The position numbers and the translations under genes were made by a program. From Nannochloris sp. 'desiccata' (Eukaryota; Chlorophyta; Trebouxiophyceae; Chlorellales; Chlorellaceae), in contig JAGTXX020000005.1 in assembly GCA_019044685.2 (NCBI GenBank), forward strand, positions 496,001 to 560,000: a stretch of DNA of 64,000 nucleotides. The letters run 5' to 3'. How positions within the stretch are numbered: position 1 is the stretch's first letter; the number at the start of each line of letters is the position of its first letter. Below are positions 1 through 10,425 of this stretch, one piece after another. A model generated the notes under the pieces. The model was given only the letters and a program-made list of their open reading frames with translations. It had not been told where the DNA came from and made no database searches.

Positions 1-519
1 ACGCGTCGACTCAAATATGGCCGACTCGATTCCCCGGTCTGCAAGTGATAGTAAAGGTGTAAAAGGTTAATTTATTTATCAATGTGTAGAATTAATGGGT
101 TGGATGATGATTCCAAGAGACGATGGTGCAAATTTAAGTTTAAGCAATTAATGTGATGAATGGGTGGCGGCCTTGCGAAGAGGACACAAGTAGACTGCAG
201 CTATACTTACTAGCTCTTTAGCCCCAGAGAATAAAGATTAAAGAGGACGATATTGACAAAGGGAGCGAGTTTTGTGGGTGTTCAGCTCGAAGTCTTTGTC
301 CCTGGCGAAGTTCAAGTTTTGGCCCAAGTTACTTGAACTCAAATTTAGGACGACATGAAGCACTTTGAATGCAATATAAGATATCTATAAATTATATTAA
401 ATACAAAACTGATTGCAAAGATTTAATTTCTCATAAAAATCTGATTTCGGCACTGGAATCTCCTCAGTTCGAAAACATTTCCTTAGGTTCTAAGCCTTTG
501 TCGATAGCAATAATACAGT
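1..519. other. upstream non-coding stretch
   Basis: No supported gene is visible before the PPAN start. An ATG at 17 opens only a short frame (MADSIPRSASDSK) that runs into a GT-containing AT-rich stretch and cannot be joined convincingly to anything. An 8-bp inverted repeat (GTTCAAGT at 310-317, ACTTGAAC at 331-338) lies about 180 bp before the PPAN start. The first ten bases combine MluI and SalI sites. Confidence 0.4.
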
Positions 520-2074
520 ATGGCCAAGACTCGTCGTGTAAGTGCCTTGCATGCATATAAATGTATCGAATTTTCAAGTGGCTCTTCAATCTCGATTTGA
601 TTAAATTGCCGCCGTCCACAGACTCCACCAGCCCCTAAAAAAAAACTCCCAACTTCACCTTACTCACTCAACCCTTACTACTACTTCAACCTTTGTTTTA
701 CAGAGAAAGAAAAGGACACACGTGTCAGAAGCTGAAGACCCTTCCAAAAAAGGTCAACCCAAATCTTTCGTCCTCCGCCGAGGCCGTCACGCCGCAGTTC
801 TTAAAGATTTAGAAGTTGATATTCGTAAACTCATGTCCCCTAATACCGCATCTAAACTCCGTGAATCCAAACGTAATGTTCTTAAAGACTTTGTCCACGT
901 AGCAGGGCCGTTAGGTGTGACTCATCTTCTCATGCTTTCTGCTACTCACAATGCCGCGTACCTTCGTGTCGCCAAATCCCCCCGTGGGCCTACTTTAACC
1001 TTACGAATCCACGAATACGCCCTTATTCGTGATGTCCTTTCTTCGCAGCAACGTCCACGTGCCCCTCAATCTATGTGGCTAGGACCCCCGCTTGTAGTCA
1101 TGAATAATTTCAATGTTCCCGGTGGTTCTAAAAAAGACACCGAACACTTGAAATTAGCCACCGTTATGTTTCAAAATTTGTTTCCTACTATTAATGTAGC
1201 CAATACGAAACTTTCTTCCTGCCAGAGAGTCGTATTATTGGAGTACAATCCGGAAACACGTCGAATCTCTTTACGCCACTTTTCTGTATCTGCCCAGCCA
1301 ACTGGGGTATCTAAAAACTTAAAATCGTTGCTTACACGTAAACAATTGCCCGATATGGGTCGTATGACTGACGTTTCTGAATTTTTAGCTAGAAGTGGCT
1401 ATGGATCTGAAAGTGAAGGTGAAGATGCCGAGGCGTCAAGGGTAGAAGTTGAAGAAGGGACTACAGGTGGGGCTGGTGGTAGTACCAAAGGTCCTCGTCA
1501 AAGCAGGATTCGTTTATCTGAAGTAGGGCCTCGTTTAGAGCTTGAAATTATCAAAGTAGAAGAAGGCTTATGTGGAGGCAAGGTTCTGTATCATCGATAT
1601 GTCAAGAAGAGCGCTGCGGAGGCAGCTGCCCAAGAAACTGAAGCTGAAACAAAGAAAAGAGAAAAAGAAAAGAGGAGGAAAGAGCAGGATGCCAATGTCC
1701 AGCGCAAAATGGCGGAAAAGAAAAGAAAAGATGAAGACAGTGCTGCTGGCGGGAAGAAAGGTGCTGCCTATAAAAAGAGAAAGACAGAGTGGTGGGAAAA
1801 AGAAGGGGAAGAGGCTAAGAAACAACGTGAAGAAGGTAATGATGATGCTGAGTGGTATGAGAAGGAAGTTGGTGAAGCGCCTGATGACGAGTTCAAGAGA
1901 ATGCAATCGAGAGGTGGTGGTGGGGGTCGTGGGGGTGGAGGGGGTCGTGGTAGGGGTGGTCGTGGCCGTGATGGTGGTGGTCGTGGCCGTGGAAGAGGCG
2001 GAGGTGGTGGTCGTGGGAGAAGTAGTAGTGACCGTGGAAGAGGTGGTGGGAGAGGAAGAGGAGGCAGGAGATAG
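520..2074 (+). CDS. PPAN: Peter Pan/SSF1 Brix-domain ribosome biogenesis factor
   Basis: Two exons, 520-537 and 704-2074, give 462 residues. Exon 1 has only six codons (MAKTRR) before a GTAAGT donor; the acceptor is TTTTACAG. The start follows from this splice, which adds the basic MAKTRRRKKRTH head typical of the family. The Brix domain covers roughly residues 25-300 and begins with SFVLRRGRHAAVLKDLEVD. A charged Lys/Glu linker follows, and the last 55 or so residues are an Arg/Gly (RGG) box encoded by GGT/CGT repeats. Members of the Ssf1/Ssf2/PPAN family act in the nucleolus in 27S pre-rRNA processing and 60S subunit assembly. The RGG tail is an addition to the usual architecture and suggests RNA binding or arginine methylation (inference). 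A 21-T tract lies just downstream. Confidence 0.92.
1914..2071 (+). repeat. Gly/Arg-coding triplet repeat (RGG box)
   Basis: Degenerate GGT/GGG/CGT triplets encode a run of RGGGG- and RGRGG-like units at the C-terminus of PPAN. The codons vary, so the peptide rather than the DNA repeat appears to be maintained. Confidence 0.85.
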
Positions 2075-2120
2075 AATTTCTTCCAGTCTTTCTCTGTCTC
2101 GTTTTCGCTATTTCTTGGTC

Positions 2121-2141
2121 TTTTTTTTTTTTTTTTTTTTT
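2121..2141 (+). repeat. poly-T tract (21 T)
   Basis: An uninterrupted run of 21 T lies between the convergent 3' ends of PPAN and the PILS-like carrier gene. It is probably in a 3' UTR and is a likely spot for length error in sequencing. Confidence 0.9.
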
Positions 2142-2201
2142 GAAATTCAGTTGATACAGATACCAAATAATTAAAGAGTAGTTTTATTTTTAATATTACT
2201 T

Positions 2202-4015
2202 CTAAACAAGAGGTATTTGTAATCTACTGGCAAATGCAGTCACCCATAAAGTCACTGGTAACACTGCATACGCATAAAGCTTCAACAGCAATCTCGCAAA
2301 TGCCGGAGCAGCAGGCCGTGTTGCTTCTGACAATTGCAAAACGATAATTAGATTCTGTGCAGAGGGCATCACACACTGAACCGCTAAAACGAATAAAAAC
2401 AGTGGATCTGAGGCTAAAGACCCTACAAAACCAAGTTTGGATACCCAATTCCATACTAGAATTGCTGTGGTGGGTACCAGAACGAATCTAACTGAAGCTA
2501 AGACGGCAAGCGCTCTGGCTTCAGTGGCATCAGAAGGAGCAAGGGCGATCCAAAGAGCTTTTAACATCCCACTTCCAGCAACACCACCATCATTAACGTC
2601 ACTCCTATTATTGGATCTATTATTATTGGGAGTAGAGGCAGCAGCAGCAGCAGGCGCAGGCTGTAATAAAGACGAGGCTAGCACTAAGGTTTGCATAGCA
2701 AGCGTTCCTGCTGCCAACATCTCAATCACCTCGTACGCACCCTTTAACCCAGCCCAAACTAAAGATAATTCAAAAGGAAGATATCCAAGGTTGAAACTCA
2801 TGCCTGAAGTGGCTACACTAGCCCCTGGACCAGATTTTAGAGCTAAAAATAAATCTTTTCCCGCAGGAGAGAGACCGACGATGGCTCCGATCAAGATCGA
2901 GAGCACGGGCGGGTTGAGAGTTCTTGAGGCGAAACGAGATGAAGCAGCGAAGAGATAGTTCAATTTATTATAAACATTTGCTATAGGAGAAGAAAAAAAT
3001 TGAACGGAAGATTCCAAGTCTATAGTTGAATTAAAGCCATCACCGCCACGAGCATTCATAGCCATAATATTGCCTGTTAATTGCTGCTGCTGTTGTTGTT
3101 GTTGTTGTTCTGGCTGTCCTACTCTTTGCTCTCCCATAGTATTCGCACTTGTATTATTTTTATTCTCTACTAAACTGGAATTGCCACGTGTAAAACCATT
3201 TTCTACCAAGGTTAATCCAAAACTCCACAAACAAGGGGACCAGGAGAGGAGAAATAAACCTGAATAGGCAATTGCTTGGTCGGCAAGCACCCCTGGAAGC
3301 AAGCTTAAGAAGAACACTGCTGGGAGAGTAAAACTATTTCCAAATGCACAAGCAGCAGTGATGAGTTCACGTAAACCCGGTGGGGTGGGTGCAGGACGGG
3401 GGAGTAGAGCAGAAGCAGCTTGAGGGAGCCCGGTGGCGGCGGCAGTAGCAGAGGCAATGGCGGCGGCTGAGCGACCTCCTGGGCTAAAGGGCTGCCGTCC
3501 AAAAATGGTGAAGTCTTTTAGACCTTTCCCGTCGACTAATGGGGCAAGTACAAAGCCCCAAAAGGCGCCTATCAAAATTTGAGTGACGGCAGCTGCTGCC
3601 ATCACGAGGAGGAAAGTGGTGTCGGGGGCAGCGGCAAGGGTCGAGGCTACTTTGGTAAATAGCATACATGGGATCAACAGCTGGAAAGAGACCTGTAGGG
3701 CGAATTCGTTGAAGAAATATATAGCATCAATGATCAAAGGGTCAGAAAATAGAGAAAATCTTTGATGTTTCTTACCTGGCTAAGAACTGAGGCTGTTGCA
3801 CCGGGTATTTTGTTGGTTTTTAAAAGCCATCCTACCGCAACGCAGACTAGAAATAGTTTGTATGAAGCTGAAGCTGTAGCGCCTAGAATAATGGGGTCGA
3901 TAGAGCCTTTGATATAGGTAACGAGGGAGGCTGCCGTGGCGGTGGCAGTGGTGAGGGAGGCCGTGGTTTTTATATTGATGCTGCGAGACCGCAATGATGA
4001 TGGTCGCTGAGACAT
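2202..4015 (-). CDS. PILS-like auxin efflux carrier family transporter
   Basis: Exons 3776-4015 and 2202-3692 (transcription right to left) give 576 residues. The donor GTAAGA is at 3775 and the acceptor CTACAG ends at 3693. The join reads ATASVLSQ-VSFQLLIPCMLFTK, the conserved junction between TM2 and TM3 in this family. Five hydrophobic helices precede, and five follow, a large hydrophilic loop rich in Gln and Asn. This is the membrane transport protein fold of PIN/PILS carriers. PILS proteins sit in the ER and alter intracellular auxin availability in plants; the substrate in an alga is unknown. The loop makes it longer than the usual 400 or so residues. I chose the ATG at 4015; an in-frame ATG at 4129 would add 38 residues. 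The 5' end diverges from the DUF1995 gene across 700 bp. Confidence 0.83.
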
Positions 4016-4715
4016 TCTTTGAGTAAATGTGTGTAGGGATATTCTAGGGTAGGAGTGTAGCTTTAGTTGGGGAGCTCTGCAGTCGAGAGAAAGAATAAAA
4101 ATAATAGGTAAGACTGGGATTTTAACCACAGTGGTTTAGATGAAATTTGGAAAAATGCAGGTTTTATAAAGCTGTGTACCTGACTATTGTCCTTATAATA
4201 GACTTGTGAGAGAGCCTACATGGCTGTGCGCTCATGTTGCAGGTTGTTGCTGTAAATGACGTCTGAATTTTAAATAATTTATCAAGAAAGCATAGTTGCA
4301 TACGCAATGCGGCAGTGATTTCGGATGAAACAGATCATGCGAAAAAATATTAATTTTCACAAAGAATTATGTCTGCAGCAGGTTGTCATAGGGTGAGAGA
4401 AAAAGTGCTCGGCCCAAACATTTCAAAAGATCAGGATCCCAATCTGCTTCAAAGGGGGACCAAGGCACTCCATTTTCTCTATATCGTTAACAATATAATT
4501 ATTTTTTTCAGCGTGCATTGAGGGAGAGACAGACCTTTTAGACGCATTTGCTATATTTCGCTAGGATTCTACGTTTGAAAACTTTAGTCACAGAGATTCT
4601 TCATTGCATTTGAATTCATGCATATAGATATGAAATAGTATACATTACACGAAAGAGCTACCAGCGTCAATGATCTTGACTCTTGGACGCCAGAGCAACC
4701 ACAATCTCTAGGAGC
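4016..4715. promoter_or_regulatory. divergent intergenic region, PILS-like / DUF1995 genes
   Basis: About 700 bp separate two diverging start codons and must hold both promoters. The sequence is AT-rich with no recognisable ORF and no single convincing TATA box. Confidence 0.4.
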
Positions 4716-6962
4716 ATGTTGTCTTTTCTGACACCAGGCCCTGTCTCAGGGCTTGCCAGTACAAAGCCAACCATACTCACACTATGTAGACAGAAATGCT
4801 GCAAGGTAAATTCCGAAATAATCATTCTTTTGGCACTATTTTCTTATCTTATTACACCCCACTGACAATCCCCGCCACCCCTTCATTTTATTTTGCAGAA
4901 CAAGGGCAGAAAATCAGTTCCCTGCTTGGCAGAGGCGACTGATGGCCGTACGGAAGAAGCAAAATTAGAAACCTCTGGAGAAGTTCAGCCCACCTCCCCT
5001 TCACAAACGTTTTCCTCAACAACGCCATGGCCAGCTTCTTCTTGGCCTCGCCCCTCAGGTTCCTCCTCGCCTTCCCCAGTATGCCGAGAGTGCCGTGGAA
5101 GAGGCGTCATACCCTCTGCTGCGGGACCATTACCATGCCCAGCATGCATTTCATGGAGACGAAGACCAGATTATAAAGCAGGGCAACCACTCGTCTCCAA
5201 GCAAGATATAAATACAAAATCTTTTGACCCAACCCCACTTTCTTCGGAGACAGTGGATAGTAGCGGTAGTCGTAATAATAATACAGAAGATCTAGACAGT
5301 GGTAGCAGCAGTGGAGATGAAGACAACATCAGGGGAAGTTTTTTTAGAAAGCCCAAAGATCGCCGAGGTCAGAATATGACTGAACAAAAACGCTTAGCTA
5401 TTAAACAATCCATGCAAGGACGCGGTCCACTCGATTCAGACCATAAAAGAAGAATATCGAATGCAATGAGAGAGAGGTACGCGGCTGACCCGTCGCTACG
5501 ACAAGCCGGTAAACAGAAAAAATGCAGTCTTTGTGGCCAACTGGGACACAATAGAAAAAAGTGCCCTGAACTCGCGGAAAATAATTCAGCATCGGTAGTG
5601 AACACTGCTGGTAGCGTTGATGGGACTACTGAAGAAAAAGAAGGAGAAGAGCAGCAAGAAAGATTAAAGATAGATTCAAAAAATCAAAAAGTTTTTGAGA
5701 TTGACGGTGTTTTAGAAAAATTAGAAACGACATCTACAGCAGCAGCAAGGAGTAGTACTCGTAGTGGAGTTGGTGTGAAGACGTGTAGTGTCTGTGGTGA
5801 GAAAGGACATAATAAAAGGTCCTGTCCACAGGTAATACAACAACAACAACAACAGGAAGAGGCAGTGGCGTCGGTTGAATTCATTGTTGGTCAAGATATT
5901 GCACCGCCGCCACCGCAAGATAAACAAAAACAGGCATCCTCTTCACCAGCGAAGCTCCCGCAACAATCATCTCCAGCAGCAATAGCAACAGCATTACCGC
6001 CTTCTAAAGTGCAAAATCTTCTCGTTCCAACCTTGCGTGCTCTCCCCGGCTCTAACCTCTCTCTCGCAGAGGACGGCAGCCTTGTCTTTCCATTACCTTC
6101 CAACCCTGAACAATGTGTTGCTCAAGCTGCAGGGGCTGCTGTTCGAGCTTGGAGTGATGGAATTCGTAGACAATCAATGGAGTTGCTGTTACCGCAGGCA
6201 GGCTCAGACACCGCCGAGGGCTGGCCAGGTGGAATTCGTCAGCAATTTCGGGCTGCTTTGCCCATGATAGAATCTTTATTACTTAGATTGAAACGTGCTG
6301 AAGGATTAGAAGGTAGAATTACAGCCGAATGGATCGATGAAGGGGATTGCGTCGGTGCTTGGCAAAGTGAAAAATTAGCTGCAGTCGTGTTCCCAACAGC
6401 AGACTCGCTTAAAGAAGTCCGTCGGATAGATGATGCGCTCAGTGGGAATAGACTTATTCTTGTAGTAAACCCTCAGTGGCAGCCCCAAGGTCAAGTCGTT
6501 TCAGATTTTGGATTTGGCAAAAATAGAAGAGCAGCAGAACGCTATGTGGCGTCTCTTGATGAAATTTATTATTTACGTAGAATACGTGTTTTAGGTGATG
6601 AAGTACGTGTTTTACGGTGCTATCCGTCTCGTTGGCAGGTACATTACGTCCGTACTGCTGGGGATACTGAATTGATTTCAGTAGAACACGAAAAACCGAC
6701 ATATCAGCGGGTCCTAGAAATCTTAAAAGGGGTACAGGATTCAAGGGCGTCTAAATCATGGCTTGATAGAGCATTGGATAGGAACTGGTACGATGATATT
6801 GCTGCTTATAGAGAAGGATCGCCTCAAGAAGATGATTTTGAAGATGCTAACGGGGAGAGCAGTGGAGATGTTGTGAGAGATATTGTAACTGGTGAAATTA
6901 TCAGTAGAGGGGGTGGCGGTGGTGGTGGCGGTGGCGGTGGGGGGAAGGGCAGGTCTCAGTAG
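4716..6962 (+). CDS. zinc-knuckle / NUMOD3 / DUF1995 plastid-type protein
   Basis: Exons 4716-4805 and 4899-6962 give 717 residues (donor GTAAAT, acceptor TTTTGCAG). The N-terminus MLSFLTPGPVSGLASTK resembles a transit peptide. In order: a DnaJ-like CRECRGRG...CPAC zinc site (about 92-113), an acidic Ser-rich stretch, a NUMOD3-type motif (GPLDSDHKRRISNAMRERY, about 205-225), two CCHC-like knuckles (CSLCGQLGHNRKKC near 239 and CSVCGEKGHNKRSC near 326), low-complexity Gln/Pro, then a DUF1995 domain (about 400-650) with the signature FGFGKNRRAAERYV. The end is a poly-Gly run. DUF1995 occurs in plastid proteins such as LPA3 (photosystem II assembly) and in some adenylate kinases; NUMOD3 is a DNA-binding module first seen in homing endonucleases. 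No nuclease domain is present. A role in plastid nucleic-acid or photosystem biology is inference. Confidence 0.8.
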
Positions 6963-7552
6963 ATGAGGTTTATACATATGGTATTTGATTCAATGTATAT
7001 TAAGTAATTAAAATTGTAATTTATTATCCAAAATAACAGCCGTCCACCAGCAGGTACTGTGCCAAATTTGTTAGCAACAATATAATATTGCCGTGCTGTA
7101 CTCATGACTTTGTTCTCCCAATTTCTTTCTTCCACTGGATAAGCTGCGTATGAGGTGCATCGAAACGGTTGGTAGGGGTGCCACTCCCCTTGCTTGATTC
7201 TATTTAAAAGCAATAGCTGGGGGCTGTATACGAAAGCTTGTTAAGCATTAATGGTCTAGGGTGCGAAATGGCCTCTATCAAAGGGTGAGACCAGCATCGC
7301 TGAGGTCACTGATTGCATCAGCTTTCCCCTGAATAGCACCCCTTGCTTATTATTGATCTCAACGGCATATTTACGTGCAGTATGTGCTTGCTCTTTCTCA
7401 AAGGGAGTGGGTGGTTCCGCAGCAGAATTAATGCTGTTGTTAGCATTTGATCGATCTGGGTTCTCTTTTCTTTTAGGGTCTTATTTTTCTGGCGTGGTTT
7501 AAAATCTTCAGCTTCTTTTACAATTTTTCTACTTTTGCTCCTATTGTATAGT
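6956..7552 (-). pseudogene. probable unannotated exon set with a frame break
   Basis: On the minus strand the sequence looks coding in pieces. From an acceptor (TGTGCCAG, exon from 7552) one frame reads LYNRSKSRKIVKEAEDFKPR and on to about 7475. A frame change in an A-rich run (7460-7480) leads into a second frame containing EPPTPFEKEQAHTARKYAVE down to a GTGACC donor at 7309. An acceptor ending at 7217 then joins, in phase, an 87-codon exon (6956-7216) with WHPYQPFRCTSYAAYP and YIVANKFGTVPAGG. The stop overlaps the DUF1995 3' end by 7 bp. No start exon was found and I do not recognise the family. It may be a real gene with a base-calling error, or a decaying one. Confidence 0.4.
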
Positions 7553-8264
7553 CTGGCACAATTTCATTACAGCTCTAGAATTTTATTGCAGGTAGCATAG
7601 GAGAGGCATGATTTCCAAACGAAATAATGGATGAGACAGCTTCAAGGAAACGATGCCGGCGGTCTAGTAGCAGGCAGCATCTAAGATTTATCATAAATAG
7701 TATAGAGACTCTAAAGTCGGCAATGTGGCTGCAGTGAGAACTTGACAATACTCATGAGAAGGTACATATGATAAACCCAATGTTTCAAAGGAACCAGGTA
7801 ATTTATAGCCCCTTGAAACGTAAAAGCAGGGTTCAACCAGCTGACCCACAAATCTTCCAAGCAACACATGCTGCTGAGGGTGGGCAGCAACGTAGGGTAC
7901 CTTGTAAAGAAATGCCATAGCGAGTCCCATTGATATTATGGAAAGAAATATTTAAATACATGAGTATGAAAATAAAATAATAGAATTGCCCAAAGCAAAG
8001 CGCCGTAATTTTGGCCAGGATGGGGCGAGCTTAGAATCAGTGATAGGAAGGTTAACATTACGATTAGGAGCAATGAACCCCAATCTTAAATCTTCTTCCC
8101 AAAATGTTGCTGAATGAAGCCTGCAGCCATGTTATTAAGCCAACATCAAAGATGAACCCTGCTGGAAAATTCATTGAAAAAGAAATTTTGCATGGGGCCT
8201 TGGACGAAAGATCCGACCCTTGGACACCTTGGATTCTTATTTTCAACATTATTAAACTTTGATC
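7553..8264. other. region without a confident gene
   Basis: A minus-strand open frame at 7691-7930 (MGLAMAFLYKVPYVAAHPQQ...) has a possible GTACCC donor after MGLAMAFLYK and could be the first exon of the broken gene at 6956-7552, but the phases do not prove it. The rest, up to 8264, would serve as promoter for the DUF2892-like gene. Confidence 0.3.
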
Positions 8265-8810
8265 ATGAGTACCACTACTGTTCTTCCTCCTACGGAGGGC
8301 AGGGTTCCTCGCCAATCCTATGAGAAGCACAATCAAGCCATTCGTGATATCACTATACGCCACCTGAGAAAATATGCAACCGAAGACTCTGAAAACGTCA
8401 CCAAACGACTTGCCGCTCTTGCTAATGAGTGGGATATGGAACGCACTCTTGAAATGAATGCCAGTATCGCTGCAAGTGCCGGTCTGGTACTCGGTTTATT
8501 TGTAAATAGCAAATGGTTTGCATTGTCATTTATTGTCCTTGGTTTCCTCTTCCAACACGCGTTGCAAGGTTATTGTCCTCCTATGGTGTGGTTTAGAGCC
8601 TATGGATGGCGAACTGGAGGTGAAATTGAAGATGAAGCGATGGCATTGCGTCTTTTGCATGGACGTGTGGTTCCTCCTTTGGCTCAAGCGGTGAAAAAAG
8701 TTGATAAAGAGCAGTTACTTGAGGATATGGTGAGGAATCACCATGAAAATGGAAGATTTTTGGCTGAAGGCCCAAATATTGCTGCCCAGATGGTCCAAAA
8801 GGAGGAATAA
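8265..8810 (+). CDS. DUF2892-like membrane protein
   Basis: Intronless, 181 residues, starting at the ATG in GATCATGAG. A hydrophilic head of about 65 residues (NVTKRLAALANEWDMERTLE) precedes two adjacent hydrophobic helices (about 66-105: ASIAASAGLVLGLFVNSKW, then FALSFIVLGFLFQHALQ). A soluble tail with LRLLHGRVVPPLAQAV follows. The pair of helices after an 'R-x-LE-x-N' entry resembles DUF2892 inner-membrane proteins of bacteria and plastids, where the domain can be fused to rhodanese; no rhodanese is present here. Function unknown. A TGTAA element lies at 8829-8833. Confidence 0.7.
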   Translation: MSTTTVLPPTEGRVPRQSYEKHNQAIRDITIRHLRKYATEDSENVTKRLAALANEWDMERTLEMNASIAASAGLVLGLFVNSKWFALSFIVLGFLFQHALQGYCPPMVWFRAYGWRTGGEIEDEAMALRLLHGRVVPPLAQAVKKVDKEQLLEDMVRNHHENGRFLAEGPNIAAQMVQKEE

Positions 8811-9362
8811 ATCGTTAAATGTTGTTTTTGTAAGGGAACAAGGGGTGGTGGTGGTACTGGTGGCGGTTGCGGCACCAAGTTTTTGATTATTGCATTGCAT
8901 GGAATTTTCGTTTTAGCCAATTTAATCCTGATTGGTGTATCTAAGATAGCGTGTTGTCGTTTGTGTAAATAAGTCGTTTGAAACTGCTGTGGGTGGGGAG
9001 CCCAGCGGCACAGGCCCCGCTTTGCCTGTGAGTTATAAAAATAGAATATCTGACAAAGCAAAATTCTGGCTACAAAATACTTTCATTACATATATTCTTA
9101 GAGTCGTTGCAATTCCTAATATGTATATAGGTAGAGGCTATGAATCATTCGGCCAGAATAGCTAGCATTCTAGGCTTGGGCATCTTGATCCTTTTTTCAG
9201 CTCAGCATGGCTATATCTCGGATATATTAGCTATGATGGTGCTTTTGTCTCTAACACTGCTGATCAGATTTGTATTTGTAAACTAAATTGGTTGTAGTAC
9301 TTGTAACAAATGACACGGATTACCTGGCCCAGGCTGTACTTCAATTCGTTTTTCCCAAAAAC
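8811..9362. other. spacer with one small hydrophobic ORF
   Basis: Holds the 3' UTR of the upstream membrane-protein gene (TGTAA at 8829) and the 3' flank of the minus-strand gene ending at 9363. The only notable feature inside is a 48-residue hydrophobic ORF, listed separately. Confidence 0.5.
9140..9286 (+). CDS. tiny ORF with two hydrophobic helices
   Basis: A 48-residue frame begins MNHSARIASILGLGILILF and ends in TLLIRFVFVN. It has two hydrophobic segments joined by a short polar turn (SAQHGYISD). There is no recognised family and no splice evidence. It may be a real micro-protein or a chance reading of T-rich sequence. Confidence 0.25.
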   Translation: MNHSARIASILGLGILILFSAQHGYISDILAMMVLLSLTLLIRFVFVN

Positions 9363-10205
9363 TCAACCAGCAATCTCAGAATCGTACATTTCTTTCACAG
9401 GGGGTACCATGTACCTATCTACATCGCCGCCAGACTCTTGTTCTTCCTCATCTAAATTATTTTCCAACTCGTCCACGGGCACCGCTGCCACCGCCAATGC
9501 AACGCTGTCAGCATGTAAATGATGGCTTTCAGCCATCTCGTCCAACATATGACGCATTTTATTCTCTATAGAAGAACACATCTTATCCATTTCATCTCGT
9601 CCAGGTGCATCTGCCACTTGCTGACCAGCCCAATGTTTCCCAGAGCGGCCGACACAACGTCTCACCAGTTTTACCCCTTCTCGCCACCCTTCTTGCAGTG
9701 TGTGTTGTTTGTCTTCAGTAATACTTAAATCTTGGTTTAAATTCACCTTCCATACCAGCATAGCGAAGCGAAGCTGCCCTAAAGTCTCATAGTCGCTGAC
9801 GGAATGAATTTTTGCTCGTTGAAGTTCTCGAGTATAAACATGGAACAAATGCTCTCCATGCTCTCGAGCCAACTCCAGGACTAAATTTTTATCATTCATT
9901 AACTCTTGAGCAGCTTGAGCGAGCAAATGATTGCGTTGGGTATCCACAAAGGCAGGTGAAAGCAAGCCCCACTCGCTAGCTTCATGCAATTCAAACAAAG
10001 CGTCCTTTAAACAACCAAATACAGCTTGCTCAAGATCTTTGGTCTGATCCAAGAGCAAACGTAATTTAAATTTATTTGAAGTGGGTACTTCCTGAAGGTC
10101 GTTTGCTATTTTGGCTCGCCATATGCTTAATGAAGAGAAGGCTGTGTGTGTGAGACCTCGGACCGGGGACTCCTTTGCTTGAGGGGCAGGTGAAGAAGAG
10201 CTCAT
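9363..10205 (-). CDS. unknown soluble protein, 280 aa
   Basis: Intronless, starting MSSSSPAPQAKESP. The body is helical and charged, for example KFKLRLLLDQTKDLEQAV and WREGVKLVRRCVGRSGKHW, with an acidic C-terminus (ENNLDEEEQESGGDVD). No signal peptide, TM segment or catalytic motif is apparent. The Ser/Pro-rich head could be disordered. It is read toward the DUF2892-like gene and diverges from the VOC gene, whose ATG lies only 220 bp away, so the two probably share a promoter region. I do not recognise the family. Confidence 0.75.
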   Translation of the reverse strand: MSSSSPAPQAKESPVRGLTHTAFSSLSIWRAKIANDLQEVPTSNKFKLRLLLDQTKDLEQAVFGCLKDALFELHEASEWGLLSPAFVDTQRNHLLAQAAQELMNDKNLVLELAREHGEHLFHVYTRELQRAKIHSVSDYETLGQLRFAMLVWKVNLNQDLSITEDKQHTLQEGWREGVKLVRRCVGRSGKHWAGQQVADAPGRDEMDKMCSSIENKMRHMLDEMAESHHLHADSVALAVAAVPVDELENNLDEEEQESGGDVDRYMVPPVKEMYDSEIAG

Positions 10206-10425
10206 GCTTTTTACTATCGTTGCAGTAGCACGGTATTATATTTGTAGGTCAATATGCTTTAATAATATTTTATCTTCTAATACAATGAAGAAAAGGAAGA
10301 AGTATCCTGCTGATGTGTTATGGAGCTAGAAAGAAGGTAGAGCACTTCTTCTAGAGCCCACCCTCCTTGATGAGCACCTTTTTCTACCTATTTTTGCGTT
10401 TGAATAGCATGCAATAAATTTCACA

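Noticed and set aside
1..10. Bases 1-10 contain MluI and SalI sites like a cloning adapter
   Set aside because: Ten bases at the edge of a window could be chance; nothing else suggests vector sequence.
1568..2174. Long open frames opposite or out of frame with PPAN
   Set aside because: They read the Lys/Glu and Gly/Arg repeats on the wrong strand or frame and have no domain.
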